Shown: one piece after another, positions 1 to 5,427 of the stretch
Layout of the letters: each line of letters begins with the position of its first letter
Position numbering within the stretch: the first letter of the stretch is position 1
Assembly: GCA_002371715.1 (NCBI GenBank)
Contig: DFGF01000093.1
Location: 21,044 to 27,276 of the forward strand
Length of the DNA: 6,233 bases
Reading direction: 5' to 3'
DNA from: Prevotella sp. UBA3757
Lineage (GTDB): Bacteria; Bacteroidota; Bacteroidia; Bacteroidales; Bacteroidaceae
Translations under genes and position numbers: made by a program
Notes under the pieces: generated by a model
Told to the model about the DNA's origin: nothing
Seen by the model: the letters and a program-made list of their open reading frames with translations, nothing else
Databases searched by the model: none

Positions 1-1372
1 AGATGAACTTCACGGGCAGCTCCATGAGGGCTGCCATACGTACGGCGGGCTTCATGTAGTCGGAGAATACGAAGAAAGTACCGCAGGCAGGGATGACACC
101 GCCATGCAGGGCCATACCGATGCAGCAGCAAGCCATGGTCAGCTCGGCTACACCAGCCTGGAAGAAGGCGCCGGTGAAGTCGCCCTTTACGATGTCGTGG
201 GTCTTCTTCAGGAAGCCGTTGGTATTGTCAGAGTTCGAAAGGTCGGCAGAAGCACAAATCATGTTGGGCACCTGCTCAGCCAGCTGGCTCAGCACGGCTG
301 CAGAGGCGCTGCGGGTAGCTGAACCGGCCTTCTGCTCAACCTTGCTCCAGTCAATGACGGGAGCCTTGCCGCTGAACCACTCCTCCAGCTGCTTGGCCTG
401 CTCGGGATGTCCCTTGGCCCACTCAGCCTTCTCGGCGTAGCGCTCGGCAACAATCTTCTTCAGTTCCTCGCGGCGTTTGGCGTAGAGTTCTTGCACTTCG
501 GGGAATATCTGGAACGGATTCTCGAGGTCAGCACCCAGGTTCTTCATGGTGTTGATATACGCATCGCCACCGAGGGGAGCACCGTGAGTGGCGCAGTTTG
601 ACTCGTAGGAAGAACCGTCAGCCTTGCGGGCGCCCTTACCCATGACGCAGTGACCGATAATCAGGCTGGGACGCTCCTTCTCAGCCTGTGCCTTCTTGAT
701 GGCTTCGCGAATCTGGTCGACATCGTTGCCGTCAATCTTCTGCACATACCATCCCCAAGCCTCATACTTCTTGGCGGTGTCCTCGCAGGTTACCACTTCT
801 GTCTTGGTAGACAGCTGAATATCGTTGGCATCATAGAACATGATGAGGTTGTCCAGTCCGAGGTTACCGGCAATACGGCCTGCGCCCTGGGAAATCTCTT
901 CCTGTACGCCACCGTCAGAGATGTAGGCATAGATGGTCTGGTTCATGACGTTGCCCAGACGAGCCTTCAGGAATTTGGCAGCGATGGCTGCACCCACAGC
1001 GAACGTGTGTCCCTGACCGAGGGGACCGCTGGTGTTCTCGATGCCGCGTTCAATCTCGCGCTCGGGGTGACCGGGCGTCACCGAACCCCACTGGCGCAGG
1101 TTCTTCAAATCCTCCAGCGTGTACTTGCCGATGAGGGCGAGCTGGCTGTAAAGCATGGGAGCCATGTGGCCGGGGTCGAGGAAGAAACGGTCGCGACCTT
1201 CCCAAGTGGGGTTCTCAGGGTCGTAGACCAGAAATTCGCTGTAGAGTGTGTTGATGAAATCAGCGCCGCCCATAGCACCACCGGGGTGTCCCGACTTAGC
1301 CTTTTCAACCATAGAAGCAGCAAGGATACGGATGTTGTCCGCTGCCATGTTCATTACTTTGTTGTCGTTCAT
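1..1372 (-). CDS. tkt: Transketolase, N-terminal 457 residues (C-terminus beyond window)
   Basis: Cytosolic thiamine-diphosphate enzyme that moves two-carbon ketol units between sugar phosphates in the non-oxidative pentose phosphate pathway. The reading frame is open from the ATG at 1372-1370 to the window edge, giving 457 codons of a family usually near 670. Seen in order: GHPGG at residues 28-32 (His29), DPGHM with His69, GPLGQG at 116-121, the diphosphate motif SDGGVQEE at 152-159 followed by DAN at 181-183, THGAPLG with His263, ATRSAS around Arg354, ASADLS with Asp378, and GVAEL with Glu410, matching the catalytic glutamate that activates the cofactor. The PP domain is complete and the Pyr domain is entered; the C-terminal domain is missing. 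The usual GDG is SDG here, which I recall as normal for Bacteroidetes transketolases. A run of three cysteines (415-417) is unusual. It is transcribed divergently from the AraC-type gene. There is no Shine-Dalgarno sequence, and an A/T tract precedes the start. Identification is very secure. Confidence 0.97.
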   Translation of the reverse strand, partial: MNDNKVMNMAADNIRILAASMVEKAKSGHPGGAMGGADFINTLYSEFLVYDPENPTWEGRDRFFLDPGHMAPMLYSQLALIGKYTLEDLKNLRQWGSVTPGHPEREIERGIENTSGPLGQGHTFAVGAAIAAKFLKARLGNVMNQTIYAYISDGGVQEEISQGAGRIAGNLGLDNLIMFYDANDIQLSTKTEVVTCEDTAKKYEAWGWYVQKIDGNDVDQIREAIKKAQAEKERPSLIIGHCVMGKGARKADGSSYESNCATHGAPLGGDAYINTMKNLGADLENPFQIFPEVQELYAKRREELKKIVAERYAEKAEWAKGHPEQAKQLEEWFSGKAPVIDWSKVEQKAGSATRSASAAVLSQLAEQVPNMICASADLSNSDNTNGFLKKTHDIVKGDFTGAFFQAGVAELTMACCCIGMALHGGVIPACGTFFVFSDYMKPAVRMAALMELPVKFI

Positions 1373-1432
1373 AAAATAAAAAAAAGTTATTAAAGTTGCT
1401 ATAAATGATTTCAGTTTTTTAGAAAACTTCTG

Positions 1433-1466
1433 CAAATATAGGAAAAAAAAATCAAATAGCTCTCAA
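1433..1466 (-). promoter_or_regulatory. Candidate promoter of tkt (Bacteroidetes type)
   Basis: On the minus strand, TATATTTG (1440-1433) fits the Bacteroidetes -7 consensus TAnnTTTG. The nearest usable -33 element is a partial ATTG with its TTG at 1466-1464, 23 bases away, at the loose end of the reported spacing. A closer TTTG (1456-1453) is only 12 bases away, too near. The predicted transcript would have a leader of roughly 50-60 bases. The -7 match is good and the -33 match is weak, in AT-rich DNA where chance matches are common. Confidence 0.35.
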
Positions 1467-1540
1467 TTTTTATATTATTTAAGTTTAATGTTACTCAATG
1501 TAATCATTTTGATACTACTACAGGGGGGAAAAAACGGCGA

Positions 1541-1571
1541 TTTGCAAAAAAAAGTAATGATTTTAACTTTT
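1541..1571 (+). promoter_or_regulatory. Candidate promoter 1 of the AraC-DPP III operon
   Basis: TTTG at 1541-1544 is followed, after exactly 19 bases, by TAACTTTT at 1564-1571. This matches the Bacteroidetes TTTG-N19-TAnnTTTG pattern in all but the last base. Transcription would begin near 1577, leaving a leader of about 65 bases before the ATG at 1642. It is an alternative to, or works with, the -7-like box at 1610. Confidence 0.4.
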
Positions 1572-1596
1572 TTTTGTGTAAGAAAAATCTTATTGT

Positions 1597-1609
1597 CGAA
1601 AATTTTTCG
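1597..1609. repeat. 13-bp perfect palindrome in the promoter region, possible operator
   Basis: CGAAAA (1597-1602) and TTTTCG (1604-1609) are perfect inverted arms around a single T. The palindrome touches the TAAATTTG box that follows at 1610 and lies downstream of candidate promoter 1. A protein bound here could block or position polymerase, so it is a plausible operator, perhaps for the adjacent AraC-type protein. Against this, AraC-family sites are usually direct repeats, and short A/T palindromes arise easily in such DNA. Confidence 0.35.
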
Positions 1610-1617
1610 TAAATTTG
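1610..1617 (+). promoter_or_regulatory. Candidate -7 element, promoter 2 of the AraC-DPP III operon
   Basis: TAAATTTG is an exact match to TAnnTTTG, 24 bases before the ATG at 1642. The flanking TTTTTCGTAAnTTTG is shared with the fur promoter (4889-4903). No good -33 TTTG lies at 17-23 bases upstream; the nearest TTG, at 1593-1595, is only 14 bases away. If used, it may depend on an activator. It also argues that the in-frame TTG at 1615, which overlaps this box, is not the translation start. Confidence 0.4.
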
Positions 1618-1641
1618 CAACGTAAAAAATCAATTAGGGTT

Positions 1642-2094
1642 ATGGGAAAATATAACATTACAGAAAAGAAAGAAAAAGAGGCCCGTTACAGGACTCTTGT
1701 GAGCCCTAAGTTGATGGACGAGATGAAGGAGCGAATCCTTGACATCATCGTCATGCAGAAAAAGTACAAGGACAAAGATTATTCAGCCAAAAAGCTTGCC
1801 GAGGACTTGGGAACTAATACGCGTTACATTTCTGCTGTGGTGAATGTCAGGTTTCACATGAATTACACATCGTTCGTCAACAAGTTCCGCATTGAGGAGG
1901 CGATGACTATTCTGGTGGATCGTCGTTATCAGGACTTGCGTATTGAAGAGGTCAGTGACATGGTCGGTTTCTCTAACCGCCAGTCGTTCTATGCCTCGTT
2001 CTACAAGCTGATGAACATGACCCCACGCGAGTATCGTCAACAGCACTTGAACCTGCATCCTGGAGAAAGAGCCAAAGCCAAAAAGAAGGCTTAG
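1642..2094 (+). CDS. Stand-alone AraC-type helix-turn-helix DNA-binding protein
   Basis: A 150-residue transcriptional regulator made almost wholly of an AraC/XylS DNA-binding domain. A charged N-terminus (about residues 1-20) leads into two helix-turn-helix units: the first about 48-68 (SAKKLAEDLGTNTRYISAVVN region), the second about 99-123. The second is followed by the family signature GFSNRQSFYASFYKLMNMTP at 109-128 and REYR at 129-132. The tail (141-150) is rich in Lys and Ala. There is no room for a ligand-binding, receiver or membrane sensor domain, so any signal must come from a partner or from expression level. Its targets cannot be read from sequence. The ATG at 1642 is chosen because the upstream in-frame TTG at 1615 overlaps a promoter -7 box and would add a basic nine-residue extension. 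The peptidase gene starts 15 bases after its stop, suggesting co-transcription. The family call is secure; the function is open. Confidence 0.9.
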   Translation: MGKYNITEKKEKEARYRTLVSPKLMDEMKERILDIIVMQKKYKDKDYSAKKLAEDLGTNTRYISAVVNVRFHMNYTSFVNKFRIEEAMTILVDRRYQDLRIEEVSDMVGFSNRQSFYASFYKLMNMTPREYRQQHLNLHPGERAKAKKKA

Positions 2095-2109
2095 AATCAG
2101 ACCAAAACG

Positions 2110-4086
2110 ATGAAGCATCAAGACGATTGCACGCCCCACTTCAACTATGTCGGGGAACGTTTCGCTGACTTACAATTGCTCAGATACCGCTTAGAGGGAT
2201 TTGAGCAATTATCATTATGTCAGAAGCAACTGGTTTACTGTCTTTCGCAGGCCACGCTCTATGGCCGTGACATCACCTTCGACCAGTTTGGCAAGTATAA
2301 CCTCCGCATCCGCAAACTGCTGGAGGCAGTCTACACGTCAGAGTCGACCGACCGTGAGACGGACGACTTTAAGGCGATGGAGGTGTATCTGAAGCGCCTC
2401 TGGTTTTCCAACGGCATCTACCATCACTATGCCTGCGACAAGTTCGAGGCCGGTTTCAGTCCTGAGTGGCTTGAGGAGGCGATGGGGAAAGTTTGCACTG
2501 CCCAACTGCCGCTTGCTGATGGCGAGTCGCTGGAAGAGCTGAAAGCTCAGCTGTTCCCCGTCATCTTCAATCCCGACATACTGCCCAAGCGTGTCAACAA
2601 GGCCGACGGCCAGGACCTGATAGTCACCTCAGCCTGTCATTTCTACGACGGTGTCACCCAGGCCGAGGCCGAGGCCTACTATCAGCAGCTGAAGGAAGCT
2701 GCGGCCGGTGACAGGCAGCCCGTGTCGTACGGACTAAACACCACGCTGGTCAAGGATGCCACGGGTATTCACGAGGTGGTATGGTCCGTCAACGGGCGCT
2801 ATGCACCAGCTATCCGTCAGATTGTCTACTGGCTTGAACAGGCCAAGCTGGTGGCAGAGAACGAGCGGCAGGCCCGCGTCATTGGTCTCTTGATTGACTA
2901 CTATACGACGGGCGACCTGCGCCTGTTCAACGACTACTGTATCGAGTGGGTCGGCGAGCATGAGGGCAGGATAGACTTCGTCAACGGTTTCATTGAGGTC
3001 TATGGAGACCCCTTGGGACTGAAGGGCTCCTGGGAGGGCATTGTGGAGTATAAGGATCTGGAGGCCACTAAGCGTACGCAGGCCATCAGCAGCAATGCCC
3101 AGTGGTTTGAAGACCATTCGCCCGTAGACCCTCGGTTCCGCAAGCCCCACGTCAAGGGGGTGACGGCCAACGCTATCTGTGCGGCCATGCTTGGAGGCGA
3201 CGAGTATCCGTCGACGGCCATTGGCATCAACCTGCCCAATGCCGACTGGATTCGTGCGGAATACGGTTCGAAAAGCATTACTATTTCCAATATTACCGAT
3301 GCCTACAACAAGGCGGCTCACGGCAATGGCTTCAAGGAGGAGTTCGTCGCCGACGAGGCTACCCTTCAGCTCATTGACCGCTATGGCGACGTTTGCGACG
3401 ACCTGCATACTGACCTGCACGAATGCCTGGGACACGGCAGCGGACGGCTGCTGCCCGGCACCGACCCCGATGCCCTGAAAGCATACGGGAACACCATTGA
3501 GGAAGCACGTGCCGACCTTTTCGGTCTTTACTATATTGCCGACCAGAAACTCTTAGACCTTGGTCTCGTACCTGATGCTGAGGCTTATAAGTCGCAGTAT
3601 TACAGCTACATGATGAACGGACTCATGACGCAGCTCATCCGCATTGAGCCGGGACGCCAGATAGAGGAGGCCCACATGCGTAACAGAGCACTGATAGCCC
3701 ATTGGTGCTATGAGCAGGGTGGAGAAGTGGTGACGCTTGAAAAACGCGGTGGCAAAACCTACGTACGCATCAACGACTACGAGGCCTTGCGCGGACTTTT
3801 TGCACGACTGCTGGCCGAGATTCAGCGCATCAAGAGTGAAGGCGACTTCGAGACTGCGCGCCAGTTGGTTGAGCGCTATGCTATCAAGGTAGATGCAGAA
3901 CTACATCAGGAGGTGCTCGACCGTTACAAGCAGCTGAACCTGGCGCCCTATAAAGGTTTCCTGAATCCTCAACTGATACCGGTACGCGACGAGCAGGGTG
4001 AAATTTGTGACATTCGTGCAGACTACTCTGAGAGTTATTCGCAGCAGATGTTGCGCTACAGCCGTGACTATGCGACGTTGATTTGA
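2110..4086 (+). CDS. Dipeptidyl peptidase III, zinc metallopeptidase family M49
   Basis: Zinc exopeptidase of 658 residues that removes dipeptides from the N-terminus of short peptides. The M49 zinc motif HECLGH lies at 437-442 (His437 and His442 bind zinc, Glu438 is catalytic), and EEARAD at 464-469 supplies the third ligand, Glu465. The 23-residue spacing from second His to ligand Glu equals that in the Bacteroides thetaiotaomicron enzyme (448/453/476) and is far shorter than in human DPP III. Other family regions are visible: VNGFIEVYGDPLG with the following EGIVEY (291-314), SNITDAYNKAAHG (393-405), and a C-terminal GFLNPQLIPV (616-625). There is no signal peptide or membrane segment, so it is predicted cytosolic, finishing degradation of imported or intracellular peptides. 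It sits second in a probable three-gene operon. The stop TGA (4084-4086) is where a +1 shift would join it to the downstream AlkD-like frame; those two domains are one protein in Porphyromonas gingivalis. It may be annotated dpp3. Confidence 0.95.
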   Translation: MKHQDDCTPHFNYVGERFADLQLLRYRLEGFEQLSLCQKQLVYCLSQATLYGRDITFDQFGKYNLRIRKLLEAVYTSESTDRETDDFKAMEVYLKRLWFSNGIYHHYACDKFEAGFSPEWLEEAMGKVCTAQLPLADGESLEELKAQLFPVIFNPDILPKRVNKADGQDLIVTSACHFYDGVTQAEAEAYYQQLKEAAAGDRQPVSYGLNTTLVKDATGIHEVVWSVNGRYAPAIRQIVYWLEQAKLVAENERQARVIGLLIDYYTTGDLRLFNDYCIEWVGEHEGRIDFVNGFIEVYGDPLGLKGSWEGIVEYKDLEATKRTQAISSNAQWFEDHSPVDPRFRKPHVKGVTANAICAAMLGGDEYPSTAIGINLPNADWIRAEYGSKSITISNITDAYNKAAHGNGFKEEFVADEATLQLIDRYGDVCDDLHTDLHECLGHGSGRLLPGTDPDALKAYGNTIEEARADLFGLYYIADQKLLDLGLVPDAEAYKSQYYSYMMNGLMTQLIRIEPGRQIEEAHMRNRALIAHWCYEQGGEVVTLEKRGGKTYVRINDYEALRGLFARLLAEIQRIKSEGDFETARQLVERYAIKVDAELHQEVLDRYKQLNLAPYKGFLNPQLIPVRDEQGEICDIRADYSESYSQQMLRYSRDYATLI

Positions 4087-4132
4087 GAATAAAGCATTGA
4101 GAACTGGGAATAAAGCGGTCGGAATCGAGAAT

Positions 4133-4780
4133 ATGGAAGATATTAATAGTCTGGTCAAGGACGTCAAGCAGTCGTTTCGCGTGGTGATGGACGGAGCCGT
4201 CGCCCAATCCATGCGCGACAAGGGACTGAACTATCACCTCAACTGGGGCGTCACGCTGCCAAGGCTACGGGAGAAAGCTGAGGAACTGAAGGCTGCGGCC
4301 AGCCATCAGACCTCAGCGTTCAGCGTCTACGACCTTGCCATCGCCCTGTGGAAGGAGAATGTGCGCGAGTGCAAGATATTGGCAACGATGCTGATGCCCC
4401 CTGACGAGATACTGCCCGAAGTCTGCGACATCTGGATGGAACAGATTCCTTCGCAGGAGATTGCCGAACAGGTCAGTTTCAACCTGTGGCAATTCCTGCC
4501 CTATGCGCCGGAGAAAGCCTACCAATGGATGGCCAGCGACAAGGAGTATTACCAGCTGTGCGGATTTCATGTGCTGTCACGCCTGTTCATGAACGGACAA
4601 CAGCCGAACGAGCGGGGCATCAATGAGTACATAGATCAGACACTTGCCTCACTCCAGGGACCTTATGTCTCGGTGCGCAAGGCGGCCATGTTAAGCCTGC
4701 AGCACTTTGCCGAACTGGGTCTTGTCTACGAGCGGATGGCACGAAGTGCCACGAAATCGATTCATTTAGATATTTTTTAA
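4133..4780 (+). CDS. ARM/HEAT-repeat protein of the AlkD-like (DNA_alkylation) family, probably not a glycosylase
   Basis: A 215-residue, all-helical protein resembling Bacteroidetes proteins annotated as DNA alkylation repair (AlkD-like ARM/HEAT fold). Features seen: an N-terminal block with MDGAVAQSMRDKGLNYHLNWG (19-39, M19 and G39 at the ends), LWKENVRECKILATML (72-87), a helix with IWMEQIP (100-106), and HEAT-like helices to about residue 195. By eye, the AlkD motif WWDxxD aligns with WMEQIP at 101-106, so the catalytic Asp is replaced by Pro and one Trp by Met. I see no counterpart of the catalytic Arg either. DNA repair is therefore doubtful. The same kind of domain is the C-terminal part of P. 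gingivalis DPP III, and this gene directly follows DPP III here, so a peptidase-partner or scaffold role is inferred. The ATG at 4133 is preferred because family members begin near this point. A TTG at 4097 in the same frame is possible, and the frame is open back to 4082. Confidence 0.8.
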   Translation: MEDINSLVKDVKQSFRVVMDGAVAQSMRDKGLNYHLNWGVTLPRLREKAEELKAAASHQTSAFSVYDLAIALWKENVRECKILATMLMPPDEILPEVCDIWMEQIPSQEIAEQVSFNLWQFLPYAPEKAYQWMASDKEYYQLCGFHVLSRLFMNGQQPNERGINEYIDQTLASLQGPYVSVRKAAMLSLQHFAELGLVYERMARSATKSIHLDIF

Positions 4781-4811
4781 ATTATTTTCTCGTTTTTCTC
4801 TCACTTATTTC

Positions 4812-4843
4812 GTACCTTTTGCTTTCCAGAAGTTACTTTTGCT
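4812..4843 (+). repeat. Pair of 12-bp direct repeats 20 bases apart upstream of fur
   Basis: GTACCTTTTGCT (4812-4823) and GTTACTTTTGCT (4832-4843) agree at 10 of 12 positions and are offset by exactly 20 bases, about two helical turns. The second contains TACTTTTG (4834-4841), an exact TAnnTTTG match, but no -33 TTTG lies at proper spacing before it. They may be a degenerate or secondary promoter, or a phased protein-binding site. Confidence 0.35.
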
Positions 4844-4844
4844 C

Positions 4845-4871
4845 GAAAATACCAAGAAAAATTTCATTTTC
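4845..4871. repeat. Nested A/T inverted repeat just upstream of the fur -33 box
   Basis: The outer arms are GAAAAT (4845-4850) and ATTTTC (4866-4871). Between them lies GAAA-AA-TTTC (4856-4865), a second inverted repeat. The structure ends two bases before the -33 TTTG at 4873. Its position suits an operator, and autoregulation is common in Fur-family genes, but the composition is so A/T-rich that chance cannot be excluded. Confidence 0.3.
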
Positions 4872-4872
4872 C

Positions 4873-4903
4873 TTTGTATTTTACTCGCTTTTTCGTAACT
4901 TTG
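4873..4903 (+). promoter_or_regulatory. Promoter of the fur-purA pair (Bacteroidetes type)
   Basis: TTTG at 4873-4876, a 19-base spacer, then TAACTTTG at 4896-4903: both elements match the Bacteroidetes primary sigma factor consensus exactly and the spacing is ideal. Transcription would start near 4909, leaving a leader of about 25 bases with no Shine-Dalgarno sequence. It is the strongest promoter candidate in the window. It probably serves purA as well, because the fur-purA gap of 12 bases holds no promoter. Confidence 0.7.
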
Positions 4904-4935
4904 TGCGGTTTTTAGCCAATTTAACCACATAATAT

Positions 4936-5415
4936 ATGAGAGAAAGCGATAAGGCAACGGTCAGAAACATACTGACCAGTTACTTGGAATTGAACAATCA
5001 TCGCAAGACGCCAGAGCGCTATGCCATACTGGATGCTGTCTACAGCATAGATGGACATTTCACGCTCGAAGAGTTAGGCGATAAACTGAATGAGGAACTG
5101 CGGTTTCCTGTCAGCAGGGCCACGTTGTATAACACCTTGAAGCTCTTTATGGAGTTGCGGCTGGTGATACGCCATCGCTTTCAAGGGACAACACGCTATG
5201 AGACCTGTTACGACAACAACAGTCATTGCCACCAGGTGTGTACCATCTGCGGTAAAGTGACAGAGTTTAAGTCTATAGCCGTCACGCGAGCCATCAACGG
5301 CGTTCATGCAAAGCGTTTCCGAAAGGACGGTTTCAGCCTCTACGTCTATGGTGTGTGCAGTACGTGTCAGGCCAAGCTCACCAGACAACAAAGAAAAAAC
5401 GAACAAAAGAAATAA
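4936..5415 (+). CDS. Fur-family metal-dependent transcriptional regulator
   Basis: A 159-residue DNA-binding repressor of the Fur/PerR/Zur superfamily. The winged-helix domain (about 10-88) contains the recognition helix VSRATLYNTLKLF (59-71). The dimerisation domain (about 88-148) carries two structural-zinc pairs, Cys102/Cys105 and Cys141/Cys144. By alignment to E. coli Fur, the regulatory site would be His41, Glu89, His97 and His99. The usual HHDH appears as SHCH (96-99): the first His is Ser and the Asp is Cys, and the His125 equivalent is Phe133, so the third metal site of some Fur proteins is lost. Glu89, rather than the Asp of PerR, leans toward iron or another metal over peroxide sensing, but the subtype is uncertain and no symbol is assigned. 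The C-terminus is a short basic tail with no His cluster. It is preceded by a strong promoter and lies 12 bases ahead of purA, so the two are probably co-transcribed. Confidence 0.93.
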   Translation: MRESDKATVRNILTSYLELNNHRKTPERYAILDAVYSIDGHFTLEELGDKLNEELRFPVSRATLYNTLKLFMELRLVIRHRFQGTTRYETCYDNNSHCHQVCTICGKVTEFKSIAVTRAINGVHAKRFRKDGFSLYVYGVCSTCQAKLTRQQRKNEQKK

Positions 5416-5427
5416 CAGAGAACAACA

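Noticed and set aside
93..601. Several overlapping plus-strand frames of 64-115 residues
   Set aside because: All are antisense to the transketolase coding sequence and have no recognisable features.
650..1393. 247-residue plus-strand reading frame opposite transketolase
   Set aside because: It lies antisense to a clear transketolase with all catalytic motifs. Its protein has no recognisable domain, and its length is explained by codon bias on the other strand.
1615..1641. Upstream TTG start adding nine residues to the AraC-type protein
   Set aside because: The TTG overlaps an exact TAAATTTG promoter element, and an ATG at 1642 gives a normal N-terminus.
2657..2676. Short GAGGCC tandem repeat in DPP III
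   Set aside because: It encodes an ordinary Ala-Glu-Ala-Glu-Ala helix stretch; two to three copies are not a meaningful repeat array.
2734..3435. 233-residue minus-strand frame inside DPP III
   Set aside because: It is antisense to the catalytic half of DPP III, which is unmistakable; the frame has no domain and no promoter.
4097..4132. TTG start adding twelve residues to the AlkD-like protein
   Set aside because: The ATG at 4133 matches where related proteins begin as I recall them. The extension matters only as a possible linker if the two frames are joined.
4737..4778. Hairpin TGGCAC-GAA-GTGCCA (4737-4751) with a later T6 run as a terminator for the AraC-DPP III operon
   Set aside because: The stem is only six pairs, lies inside the coding sequence, and the T run (4773-4778) starts 21 bases after the stem, too far for an intrinsic terminator.
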